Below are positions 29,145 through 41,551 of a stretch of 64,000 bases of DNA, one piece after another. This stretch comes from Pyxicephalus adspersus (taxonomy: Eukaryota; Chordata; Amphibia; Anura; Pyxicephalidae): positions 15,875,983 through 15,939,982 of the forward strand of contig NC_092863.1 of the NCBI RefSeq assembly GCF_032062135.1, written 5' to 3'. The first letter of the stretch is position 1. The number at the start of each line of letters is the position of its first letter. The notes beneath the pieces are model-generated. The model ran no database searches. It had not been told where the DNA came from and saw nothing but the letters and a program-made list of their open reading frames with translations. The translations under genes and the position numbers were made by a program.

Positions 29145-30203
29145 CAGTGGTCGCCAACCTTTTTGGTCCCACGGATCACTAAAATTATCGGTTCCTGACC
29201 GTGCATGCGCAGGCAGAAGGGTGTCACTCAAATGGGAAGAAACTTCCCCCAGAGTGACACAATTATGACATAAATTGATATGTGCAGAGAAACGGGACTT
29301 TAACGGCATATTTAAAACTCCTAAAACTTTTTATTGGTACATCATATTAAAAAGTAAAGTAGGAGACATTGATTTTTGCAGTGCCCCAGAATGGGAACCA
29401 CTGTGTCCCTATATTACAATATACAGACATACATCCACTTTTTCATAAAAGTATCAACATAAATACATAATTAAACATTATAGCAAGTCTCACAAGAAGT
29501 GCCAGTGTATCATCAACGCGTGTAATACCACTTTTTCAGGATGAAGCTTAATGAGACCTGAAATTCAGCAAATATAACATGAAAATCCTGCAAATTTGCT
29601 TAATAATTTGTTTTTTATTTGTCTTTAATATACTTTAATACTGGTAAATATAATGATACAGCATAAAATCAAATTCTAGTATAATTTTCCAAGCGCCAAA
29701 GCAGGTTCACACAGGAAAGGAGAACAGAAGGGCGATAAGTGCCAATAAACAGGAAGCAGCAACCAAATGGTGAGACCTATAAAGTGTATTATAGTCAGTC
29801 ATTTCAGATTAAAGTCACAGTTCCCACAGGATACTTTACTGAGCTGTATATTTCCATATAGAACAAGAACCCTATAATAAATAACGTATATAATTCAAAG
29901 GGATATTAGACAGACAATATTTGTCATAAAAAGACCAGCATATTTTACTTAGCTGAATGCTATCAGTGAAAACTCTGTATGTTCCAAGGAGCCACAATGT
30001 TTGTATTGAGGGAGGGCAGGTTATGTTCAGGGACACAGCCCGCCCACTACCCTGAGCCATGGAACGGCACAGGGGATGTGGTCCGCAGCTCTGGCCGGTG
30101 CGTCACCCCAGCGGGGTCCTTCTCCTGAACCCTCTCGGGGCTGCACCGGCCAGAACCAAGGACCCCCAACATTTTTTCGTGGACCACTGGTTGGCGACCG
30201 CTG
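29145..30203. mobile_element. Non-autonomous hAT element with 8-bp target duplication
   Basis: The element is 1059 bases with inverted ends CAGTGGTCGCCAACC and GGTTGGCGACCGCTG. It is flanked by a perfect 8-base direct repeat TGTTAGAG at 29137-29144 and 30204-30211, the hAT hallmark. The interior has no transposase frame. The GC-rich right interior (30040-30190) is shared with the fragment at 35328-35582. Confidence 0.92.
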
Positions 30204-31778
30204 TGTTAGAGTGAACTTTAAATCCCTCCACAGGAAAAACAACATTACAGAAGATATCCATGGAAATCCGTGTTTGTTTTAAACACCAAGGCTACATACA
30301 CATGTGCAATATTTGTAGTTGGAAAGGATCTTTCACGATTCTTTCCAAGGACTGCACAATGAACGAGCACTGTACATACAGCACCGTTCTTCTCTATGTA
30401 GATAGGAGGGGGAGCCGATTATCGGACGAGAACCATTGCACGTGTGCCTAAGCATCTGACCTGCCTGATCTCAAGCTTTTTCTTCATCGGGATAAAAAAA
30501 AAATTCCAATCTCACACATGCGCAGTGAGATCATAATATTTTTGTCCATCTACGTCACCTGATCTCACGCCTATGCAAATCAAGATTGAATGATGTAGAA
30601 AGAAAGTGGAAAAAGGGCAAAGTAGATGGCGGCACCTGGTGCTTCCTCCGATCCAGGATGAAGGAGGATACCAGGACGATGTGAGACCAGATCCAGTAAA
30701 ACCTCCCGAGGGATCAAAGGATCTGTGAAGGTAAAGGTGAGAGAGTTTTTTTCTCAGTATACTTCTGCTTTAAATCATTTATTCAGCATCATACCAGCCC
30801 CCCCCAACACCTACCTATGATTCCAGTGGCGGACATCAAAAGATTTTTACTCACCCCATTTTTACTTGTATGCCAAATTTACCCCTTTTAAAGTCACAGT
30901 CATAAGAAATTCTAGTGCTGATCCTTTAAGAGAGTATAAATTAATTAACAAGGTAAGGCATATTTAGATTCTCTGGGGTGGTAATGAGGGTGGAGGGCGA
31001 AAATTGCCTCAAACTTCAGATGGTTCAGCGAAATTGGTTTGCCGGCAAACTGATTTTGCGAAACCATCGGAGGATCAAGGAAATTATAACAGGAGGATTC
31101 ACAGGGCATTACCATGATTCCCTGAGAATCTTCCTGTTTGCGATCTCTGGGGCACTAGAGGTTAAATAACCTCTAGTGCCTCGGGATTGCACACTGTTCT
31201 CAATGAATGCAGCCACGACTGACGAAGAACCTTAGAGTTACAAATGGATGCCCATGTTTCTTCCACTGAATATATATGTTGTTTTTTAAGTCAAATGCCA
31301 GGAAGGTCCTGTGCCAACCAGATTTGTGGTTGTCAAAAAATTTAAGATCTATTAAAAAAAATCCCAAAAAGCAAATTATTATTTATTTTAAACAGCTTAT
31401 TTTTTATTAGTTCAATTTTAACAGACTTTTACAAATATCCACAAATACATTTTTCTTGATTTATTGTTTAGCGGATGACTAGTTTCTGAACATTTTATGA
31501 ACATTTTTCAATTCAATAAAAACTTGCAGCTCTTGCAAACTTGCAGGGCCAAATAAAAAGTACTCGATCCCCACCTCTAATCTACCTCTTTTGTTTATGG
31601 TCCTTAACAAAACCCTCTAAAATTATCCCCCACCTTCCCCTAACACTTTTTATTTTCCTTTCTGGTTTCATTTCTCCAGTAATTTTGATTGGCAAGACCA
31701 GTATAATACCAGTGGAATATTGTAACTCTGACGCAAGTGCATGGGGGTGCAATCATTCCTGGCAGCAAAAATGTTGCT

Positions 31779-32178
31779 GGTGACCATGGGAACTGAACTG
31801 CAGATAAACTCCTAATGTAGAAACTCCATAGAGAGTTTATCTGCAGTCCAGATGACTGGAAGCACTCGCATGCGTCCTATCAGCTGTCACCGCAAGTTCC
31901 CACGCTCTCCGGGCTGTACTTATCAATGATAAGTACAGCCCGGTGACCGTGGGAACTGAACTGCAGATGAACTCCTAATGGAGAAACTCCATAGAGAGTT
32001 CATCTGCAGTCCAGCTGACTGTAAGCACTCGTGTGCCTCCTATCAGCTGTCACCGCAAGTTCCCACGCTCTCTGGGCAGTACTTATCAATGATAAGTACA
32101 GCCCAGTGACTGTGGGAACTGAACTCAGATGAACTCTCAATGGAGAAACTCCATTGAGAGTTCATCTGGAGTTCCCCT
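31779..32178. repeat. 163-bp tandem repeat with nested dyads
   Basis: About 2.4 copies of a 163-base unit start at 31779, 31942 and 32105. Each full unit holds two hairpin-forming dyads, one built on GATGAACTCC with GGAGAAACTC and one on GGGCTGTACTTATCA with its complement. It lies in the intron between the last two exon remnants of NXPE copy 3. I did not find it at the matching place in copy 5. Confidence 0.8.
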
Positions 32179-32342
32179 TTTTTTCTTTTAAAGTATCTTA
32201 TGCCCCATGGTGCTATTCTATAAAATTTCCATAATACAATTAGGATCCTTACCCTTTATGACTTTTGGTAAGAATTCTATCCACTGACGAATTGTTGAAT
32301 CTCCCATCAGATATATCATTTTGCCTGACAAACATTTATTTA

Positions 32343-32445
32343 CCGTATTTTTCGGACCATAAGACGCACTTTTTTTCCCCCTAAAGTGGGGGGAAAATCT
32401 GGTGCGTCTTATAGTCTGGAGCGTCTAATGGTCCGAAAAATACGG
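32343..32445. mobile_element. 103-bp palindromic MITE inside an NXPE exon
   Basis: The ends are CCGTATTTTTCGGACCATAA and its complement, flanked by TA at 32341-32342 and 32446-32447. Comparison with exon 4 of NXPE copy 5 shows that removing the element and one TA restores an ungapped alignment, so the insertion point is exact. Non-coding; probably Tc1/mariner-type mobilised. Confidence 0.93.
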
Positions 32446-35327
32446 TATGTTCATTAAGGGATCAAAGGAAGAACAATTGCAGTGGGAGGGGAACCATTGG
32501 TTTTTCAAGACGTATCCACTAGGAATAGGGGGGGAGGTCTCAGTTTGGCATTTTGAAGTCACATTCACAGACATTTCTGAAAAAGAATTATGTTAACTGT
32601 TAATTGTTTTTAGGTTCATTGTTTGTCCTTTTTTTAGTACAATGTTTTGTAATCCTCCTGTGTGTGACTGCTTGTATAGTGTGTTGCATGCTATCTTCTA
32701 AGCCTATGAAGCCAGGTGACCTGGATATAATTGCTTTTCATTTTTCACAATGTGGTTCTTCGCTTTATTTATTCAAATCAACCAATTATAAAAAAAATTC
32801 CTGTTCTCATTGTTACTATCTGATTGGGTATTTATAAGACTCGCCATATTTAATAAATGTTATATATTTCATTTTAATTATTAACTTCATTTTAAAATTT
32901 TATTATTCAATCATGTGTAGATAAAATCAAATTATATTTATAAATAATTTAAGTAAATCTACACATTTTTTATCACATGGTTCTTCCCAATTTACGTAAA
33001 TCGTCCTCTGAATATGCAATGTATTTTTAATTTTCCAAAAATAAAATAAAAATGCAGACTTACCTGGGCATTTTACAACCTTAATGCTTCCAACTTGTTC
33101 AGGAATTTCTATGCCAAGATTGTACCTTTATTTATGCATAATAAAAAAAAGGAAAAACATTTAATGTTTCAACAGGGCTTGTATACGTTCTGTTTTATTG
33201 TATGTTTATATGGGGAGGTGTATCTAAAGCTAAAAACAAAAATGTAATATGTTGCAGCTTACCAAATTTACAGATTAGTGGCTGATTAAATAGTGGCTGA
33301 ACTAGTTTTTGTAGGCTTTAGGATGTCAGTAACACATTACCAATCCGATTTGGTCATATTAGTCAAGAAATCCAACTGGATTTGGAAATAATAATATTTT
33401 ATTTATGATTATATTTGGAGATCATTATTTTTATTGTGGCCCAGCCACCCAGCCAATGGGCAATGACAGGCTGGACTGTACACGTCGTACACTATATCAG
33501 TTTTTGACAGAAATTTAGTATCCTGCCTTAGAGTGGTAGCAGAAATTGAATTGTTCCTTAACTTTATCTATAATCTATAATTTATCATTACTTTATCTAC
33601 TATAATTTTTAATTGGCCACTAGGAATCAAGAAACATTAAAATTGTAATCTCTCCCTTACCTAAATCACTCTGGCTAGGAATACCAATTGGTAAGACCCA
33701 ATGACCTGTATAATTTAGGTATCTTACAGGAAAGCAAAGAGTGTTCTAACATTTCTGCCACCACTGATATTGCATTGCCCTTTACATGTTGGACCTGCAG
33801 ACAGCACATCATAGATGCGCACATCATAGGGCATTTTGATTTTTAATGGATCTTCAGCATTCTCCTGTCAATGATTTTATCATAAAGTTGGTCCAAATTA
33901 TAAGCATGGTAGAGGAAGAGCTGGTAACATAGTATGTACATTACTAGGGAACAGAACTGTTGACAGACGTTGGGGGCACCAGTGCAACAATTAATCTTTG
34001 ACATCAATTTCCCAACAAACTAAAGTTTTCAGGATTTCAAATTTAAATTTAAAGCCCTTCCATCTATTCCACCACTACTTTCAACAATCAAGTGCTGAAA
34101 GAGGTGGTGTAGCTGTAAGATACAATAGTGAATTTGTCTTATCATCACAAAGACTTGCTATGCTTAATATGCATCAAAAGTTCCCTTATACCTTCCACCT
34201 CTCAACTTGCAGACCTAAAAGCAGTTGTTTGGCTTCTATGGCTATTTTTAAGCCATTTACAGCAAAGAATGCTACAACAAGGTCAGGAAAGTGATGTGGA
34301 TCTGCACATTTCATTAAGATAAGAAATGCCATCTAAGTCAAACTAGAAACCCATCTCTAAGCAGGGGTGGGAGCCTTTGACTCCAATCTTCATCTATAAT
34401 GCCCATTTCTGCTCACAGTTCACATTTGAGCCATGTCATTTGAAGTTTTAACGTGCAGACTTCCTGACACCAAGGATGGGGTATGTTAACAGAACATCAA
34501 CACATTTGAGGGTCTTGGACAATCCACATCTGCAGTGTGATTGGATTAAGATGTTTGTGTTGTGTGTATATAGATGTTGGGGTATTTCCTACACTGATAG
34601 AACTGATGGAACAGCTTGTAAACCTTGTTGAATGTTGTAAAACATCCTTGAATGTGACTAACTACTACTAGATAAACAATTGCCAGGATAAAGAAGAGCA
34701 TTTGGAGACATAAAACAGTTTATGGCTGCACTTAAATCATACTTTTTATCATCTTGCTGTATTACAGCTTATCTTATTCATATTCTCACTATCTGCTGTT
34801 ACCAGTAAGTAAACAAGCCTCATTTACTGATAAGGACATCTGCTGTATGAAAGAAGTGACTCTATCTGGTCTTTTATGGAAAGTTTTGTGCAGACCTTGG
34901 TAATAACAATAATCAAAAGCAAATTAGTCCGTCTTGTTAGGGTGATCCTAATTACTGAATTTCATATTTCATATTGGTATTTAAGATGCTCATTTCTTAT
35001 TTTTTGTTGATTCTGTAGATTAAGTTTCTGCTCTTTTCTACCTAGGATATATATGTTATTTATTATATATCATGAACAATACAATACAAAATCTGTGTTT
35101 CTCAACATTTTTACCTTAGGGAAACTCCTTGAAATAACTTTCAGGTCTAAAGAAACTCCTTCTATATTTACTATATCCACAGCTCACAGTACAAGTGTGG
35201 TGGTCAGAAGGAAGAAAGCCTCTTGCATTGCTGGTTATTGTGAAGAATGTCACCCATACAGATAACCAAGAAGATTATTGGTGTAAGTTAAACTGAGAGA
35301 CACAAATTGAATAATTCTTAAGGGACA

Positions 35328-35582
35328 GTCAGCAACCTCTGGAGTCGTCTACCTGTGGTCTGCGAAAAAGTTTTGGTGGTCCACGGCTCTGACCGATGCA
35401 CCGGCCAGAGCCATGGACCATGTTCCTCGTATGGATCGCAGGCCTGTGTTCACAACCTGTCCTATAGCAAGTCTGAGCCTATGATGGGAGAGTTTCTTCC
35501 CACACGGCTTCCCACACATGCGTGTTCCGGAGTCCATAAATTTAGTTGTCCGTGGGGTCCAGAAGGTTGGTGACCACTGCAC
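35328..35582. mobile_element. hAT-type fragment
   Basis: It carries AGTCAGCAACCTCTGG on the left and AAGGTTGGTGACCACTGC on the right, with interior phrases GGTCCACGGCTC and ACCGGCCAGAGCC shared with the complete hAT element at 29145-30203. No target duplication was found. It lies in the second intron of NXPE copy 3. Confidence 0.6.
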
Positions 35583-36065
35583 TGGAGGAACCCTAGTTGC
35601 AAAACAGTTCTCTAAATGGTCTGCTTTTGTCAAAATGTGGTGTTTGGGGACATTTATGCACATTAAAAGCTTAATTTCTGTGTTTTATAATGACTGAAAA
35701 TATTTTATAAAAATTACAAGTTGACGTGGTTGCATTTTTTGATTGATCAACGCTATTACAAATAGTGTTGTTTTATTGGTTTATGTACAGTATATACAAG
35801 AATGGAGGCTAAAATATGCATGCATCATGGAATCTTTGGTGATCAATGGAGGCTTGTTTTAAAGCTTAGTAAGTACTTAGTAATACCTTAAGTAAATAAC
35901 TTCATCTCAAAATGCTCAATTTAGGGTAACCCCTATGTATGCATTTCTTCTTTATATAGTCAGGCCTAATTGTCCAAATGTATAGCAAGTTTGCTTAAAA
36001 CAGACTGAAACAGAATTTTACTTATTTTCACTTCCTGAGAAGGAGAAGCAAAGAAGGCTTTTTGA

Positions 36066-37423
36066 AGGGCATGTAATTATAGCTGATAATGCAATATTTT
36101 ATTAAAAAACTAAACAATGTGTGACTTAGAGTACAATTAAACACAATACAAAATATGTATATTTCACATTTATTTATCATACAATTAGGCTTGATGGTAC
36201 ACTTATAATCGTTATAATTAATAAGTGTAATTTTGTATAATATATCTCCTGCCCAACACGTCTTCTTTTCTTTAATTTGTGTATTAACTAAGGCTGGGCA
36301 CCACTCTAGGACTACATATCCTCTTTAATTACCTCTCTCCTATGATACCTCTCTACTATTATTTTTAATTCCATAGGGGTTCCTTCTCTCTCTTCATAAC
36401 AAAACCCCTACTCCTCCTATCATAAGAGTAGACCTACCACTAGCGTGGACATCCTAGGCTTTGACTGGGATGATTTCATGGCTCAGATTGAAGACAAATG
36501 TTCTTCATCAAAATATGATGAACAGAAAAACAAATCCTTAATTCAAAAGTTCAAGCAATTATTTGAAAAGAAATCCTCACATTTTTGGTTTACGCATTTA
36601 ACTCTTCCCTACCATTCAAAACCCTGAATAAATTAGAAATGACTGGGAAAGGGTGTTAAAAAATTGTTCTGATAACCTCATACAAATTCCTAATAATCAT
36701 TACAAAAATGAATTATTTATTTTAAATCAAGAACTGTCCTCCTTATATACTCAGAATATCAACATCATTGATTCACCCCCTTTACAAGAAAAATATAGTT
36801 CTTTAAAATTACATTTAGAAAAATTTAACACTGATATCTACAACGAAAAAGAAACAAAATTCCAAAAAGATAAATGTGCCTTTACTAAGAGAAAAGCATA
36901 CAAATGGCCCTCTTCCACCTTTCCACGTCATAACCCTCCTGCCCCTACCCCTTACTCCCCACCCCATCCCCCACCTAAATCTACCTCCCCAGCTCCCACA
37001 TCTTCCCATGTCTTCAAAAAAGAACCAAATCATACTCCACTCCACCACACCAATTAGCAAACCCCAACATTAACAGCCCAGACCCATCTCCTCTATAACA
37101 AGTCACCCTGATCACAGACCCATGTTTCAACCCCTCAAACTTTTCCAGTTTTCCAATTACCATTGTATCATCAAGCTTGATTCATTGTATGATAAATAAT
37201 TGTGAACTATACATATTTTGTTTTGTGTATAATTGTACTCTAAATCAAACACTGTTTAGTTTTTTTAATAAAGTATTGCATTATCAGCTATTATTGCATG
37301 CCCTTTAAAAGGTCTCCTTTTCTTTCATTTGTGTAATAACTAAGGCTGGGCACCACTCTAGAACTACATATACTCTTGAATTACCCCTCTCTTATGATAC
37401 CTCTCTACACTTTTAATTCTAAA
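36066..37423 (+). mobile_element. Degraded retroelement with inverted and direct terminal repeats (possibly Penelope-like)
   Basis: Segment 36069-36213 is the inverted copy of about 37160-37318, and segment 36262-36381 is a direct copy of 37311-37423. Between them, two plus-strand frames (36445-36627 and 36653-37057) encode a fragment with a CSDNLI segment, a long helical stretch and KFQKDKCAFTKRKAYKW, then a Pro-rich end. That order resembles the N-terminal part of anuran Penelope-type reverse transcriptase proteins as I remember them; no RT or GIY-YIG domain remains. The mixed inverted/direct terminal repeats also fit Penelope-like elements. It lies just upstream of the exon 2 donor of dead copy 3 and is absent at the matching place in copy 5. 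Confidence 0.5.
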
Positions 37424-39837
37424 ACAACTTAAAGACTTTGTAAACTAAAATGCAAAATGTGCTAGTAATACTAAAGTTATTTTAGAAAGTACTTACTTGG
37501 AAAATAGAGTCTTGTTCATATTGGTGAGGAATGTATAAGGTGTGTTCTCACTTTTTAGGGATATAAAAGCCTCACAAGGTACTTCTGGAAGCTTGTTACA
37601 GGAGAAAACATCTTTATATTTCCCATCTATATATTTACACATTTTTTCTTGTGAATTCAAGTAAAATCCACATTTCGTATGAACCTCTTGGCTTTTGTTT
37701 AGGAATTTTCCTGTGTAGCTGACATAACTGGTCTCCATATTTCTTGCTTTCCACAACAAAGCTACTCCTTCACTGGGATGTATTAGCAGAATTGATAATT
37801 TTACTTGTCCTTCCTAAAATAACTTAAAATAGATATTGTAAGTTCCGTTGTTGAAGTCCTCAATGCTTCCAGAAGTCCCAGCTCCAAGGTTTGGTGAATA
37901 GATTCGGGGTCGTAGGAAATCTCCCCCATAATTCTTCTTTTCCCCTAAATAATTGAACATCTGAACCTGAACAATCAAGGTGTCTTCAACACAGTATTTA
38001 GGTTTCAAATTTAATATTATTGCTGTGCTATGGAGTGCGCTGGTGGTTTTGTTTAAATCCATGTTATACCTTTGGGGAATCGTACTGTTTATTATAGTCA
38101 TTATCTCAGTTATTTGTTGGTCGATGGGTTTGGATTCCAGTGCCATGGCAATGTACCCAACAAATCCACAAGCAGGAGCCAGAAATCTATTTTTATTGAA
38201 AAAGTGAAAATTTGATAGCTGATGGGAAATGGTCAATAAGTCTCATGTTACAAAAAATCCTTATCCACAGATACATGTTAAGTATTAGGTCTACAAAAAA
38301 GAACCTACCTGACTTAAGTTTAGATAAGCGATGTAGGTAAACACCAATAAAGCTGTACAAGACAAAATAATCATATAACCTTTTCTGGTTGATTTAAACA
38401 TTGTATTGGGTGTCCTGAAATAGAAGTGAGGTGAAGTAAATCATAAATGTGATCTATGATTTAAGGTATTAAAGAAAAGTCTTAAAAAGAATGGCCATTG
38501 TTTAGACAATTTCCATGCTCAATGCCTTTTGGTGGTAATTGTCCTATTTATGCTTTTTTGCTCTAATTTACTCAGCACAGGGAATCTGTGTGTATAAGTA
38601 TGATGAGGCTAAGCACATGGTATTTCAAATAGTTCCCCCAACTGGCTAAATGTTTCAAAAAATCCCAACAATACCATCACAGCAATATTAAAAAACAAAA
38701 ACATAGGCACTTTAAGGTATCACAAATATTTTATATATAAGTCTTCAACTAATTAAAATTCATACTTATTGTATAACAATATAAAAATATTTCTTAAAAC
38801 AACCAAATAGGTATAAAATTATTTATAGTAGTCTCAGAATGTCATCTGTTCTACGCGTTTCCTGGAACTTTATCGGCTTCTTCATGAACTTTTTGAGACC
38901 TACAACTATATAGTTCATATTAAAATCATAATATATATAAAAAAAATCAACTTCTATCAATGTAAGAAAATTGTGCCACATGATTTTATTATGAACCATA
39001 TAACTGTAGGTCCCAGAAAGTTTCTGAAGAAGTGGATAAAGTTCAGTGAAAAGCACAGAACATATGATATTCTGAGACTACTGCACGTTGTATACCTATT
39101 TGGTTGTTTTTAAGAAATATTTTTTATAATGTTTTATGTGAAATATTTGATGTCTTAAAAGTCCTATCTTTTAGTTTTTTTGGTGTTGCTGTAAGGACAG
39201 GTAATGTAAACAATATTTAGTACAATAACTAATAGTAGCCACAGTTATGGGATAATGTATTTTGGTTCAAGTTGTCCTTTAGGCATCGATTTTCAATGTG
39301 CTCTCCTTGTCCAAAGCTATGAAGCCTTTCCTCAAAAAGTGTCATCAACAGGTCTCCTTACTGCATTACGAGGTTCTCACCCTTCTTTGAAGCTGAGTTG
39401 AGTGCAAGTACCTTGGTAAGGTTTTTTTGATGTCAGCCACATGATTTAGATTTACGAATAATATTAATATACCAAAAAAATATATAACAACAAATTAAAA
39501 AAATTGTTGAGTGTGATGGTTGAAATATTAATTCAAATGGCCTTATAACTGTGCGTCTGCGTTTATAAAGTGTGTGAGAATAAATCAGTTAGGGATAAAG
39601 AAGGCAGAAATGAATATGCATCGGATGCACATAAATTAAATGGAAAATAGAGATCTAGTGATCCAGTTAACCTTCAAGATTTGCTTTCCCAAAGCTTATT
39701 ATACGAGACGATCTGTTCTATGTATTCTTCACTGACAGTGTACAAGAAGAAGCTTTCAGTTTTCCAATTCTTGGTGACTAATCACCTATATAGTAAGTTC
39801 CAACAAGTTTAACTTGATATGAGTATTTTTTAGGCTT

Positions 39838-40545
39838 GTTGTAATGCGCCTGGGCACACAAACCACAGCCAACTCCAGAAAACCTTTTATCAAGCTTTTA
39901 TTGCGTAGTCATAAAACAAGGCAAAGGTCATTCACAGATGATCGGTCCGATAAGCGTGATACAGATGGCTAAGGCAAAGGCAGGCCAGGAACAATCCGAG
40001 GTCAGGGCAGGCAGCAGGCAAGAGTAGTCAGAAACAAACCAAAGTCAGGGCAGGCGGAGTTCAGGCAGAATCAGATATCAGACCGGGTTGCTATTGGTAA
40101 TGTCACAACAGGTTAATATGAACCAACACACATTGAACGCACCCTAGCACACTGTACACACAGAGGCTTATAGCGGGCAATGGTGTACAGGACAGGTTCT
40201 CCTTAAATGGCCAGAGTGCCCAATGACCTTGCGCCACCTGGCGCTGTTTGATTGGAGGATGACTGAATCCCTAACTGACTATGTCCCGCCCCACAGCGAG
40301 GCAGCCAAGTGCTCCCCCAGGGGGTACAAGAGGCACGCTTGGTAGCGCGCGCACCTCTTCCCACAACACCCTTGGGACGTGCCCTACTTTGCACGTCCAC
40401 AGGGGTGCTGAGAACAAAGACATCCCTGTTCACGTACATGATGGGATGCTGGGGACGCCGCCTGGCCGACCAGTAGTTGGCCAGAATGGATCCCTCCGGC
40501 TTAGTGCCTCTGACCTCTCTATTCTATATTGCAGACTTGCAACTA
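39838..40545. repeat. GC-rich interspersed repeat, class unresolved
   Basis: A sharp GC-rich island in AT-rich DNA, with recurring phrases such as GGTCAGGGCAGGC and CAGGCAAG. Related phrases recur near 47400-47480 and 44740-44800. The pattern is common in frog interspersed repeats, possibly LTR-derived. Open frames on both strands here reflect composition and have no recognisable domain. Confidence 0.45.
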
Positions 40546-41551
40546 GTTAACATGCATTCTACCTTGTGACATCTGCAAATCAATGTGACTGACAGGCACC
40601 ACAGTTATATTACACCAATTATATCCAAATTCTGCACGTTAATACACGTAAGTATATTTGGTAAATGTATACATACCAATGATCCCTGATTTGGAGTGTC
40701 CTCCTTTCAGAACTAAGTCCCTCTGTTCTTTTTTCTTCCCCAATTATACTTTTTGGAAATATATACCTTTATAAAAGTATCAAATCACTCAAATCAAAAA
40801 TATGATAGGGGGAAGGGGATGTCATTTGCCTAGATCCTTTGAAATAAAAAGTATCCCATTTTTACAGGTTAAAGTATTTGTTCTTTTGAGATAGTTATGA
40901 TGGATCACTTGTCCTATAATGATTCTTTGTGCATAATTGTTGCCCACCAGTAGATGGTGCTGTGTCTTTATGTAAACTGTGTAACAAATTTCAATAATGT
41001 CGCTGACCTCTAATGTCATTGCTAAATCCCCTCAAACAACTAAAGGCTGTGCAAGATCACTAAGAATTTCAATACTAACTAGGTCAGTATTAAAAGTGTA
41101 TTTCAGAGGCAGCATTTTCTATTGAAAAGGTTAAAACTAGGTGAAGAAATTCTAGAATAATGTGAAAGAAATAAGTGAAACTGAAGATGATCTAGATAAA
41201 GGTTACTTAAGTTTGGGGTAAAAAATGTTTTCTTGCACACACCATACTATATCATTAAAGTCTTGTATGAGGTTTAAGTATACAGGTACATATACGTACC
41301 AGGTAATTGTAAAAATTAATAATCATTATTAATGTTTGTGATTATTGCTTTGAAAAGCCCCTTCACATACATATGCACCCTATTTTAACAGTGAATTGTT
41401 TAGGTTGTTTTAAAATATACCATTTTTTTATTTACTTGTATTCCTTCTACTTCTTGTGGACTGGAAACCCCTAAAATAGTGTCAATAAATTATTTAATTT
41501 CTGCTGTCTGAATTCTGCAAAGAAGAGACCTTTGTGTGTTCTATATTATTC

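Larger units (their letters stand above)
31237..38401 (-). pseudogene. NXPE family pseudogene, copy 3 (sister of copy 5)
   Basis: Exons on the minus strand are 38401-38309 (start and membrane anchor), 38218-37497 (same 722-base length as in copy 5), 33125-33064, 32576-32253 and 31348-31237. Three separate faults kill it. The Trp codon of the LFWEGQV motif is TAG at about 37814-37816. A 103-base MITE plus a TA duplication interrupts exon 4, making it 324 instead of 219 bases and bringing in an immediate stop. Exon 5 ends after about 112 of 536 bases, so most of the C-terminal esterase half, including the conserved histidine, is missing. Exons 1 and 3 and the splice sites otherwise look normal, which suggests fairly recent death. 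The GDS motif survives downstream of the insertion. Confidence 0.92.

Noticed and set aside
36815..37060. Minus-strand Gly/Trp/Arg-rich open frame
   Set aside because: Antisense of the Pro-rich end of the retroelement ORF; composition artefact.
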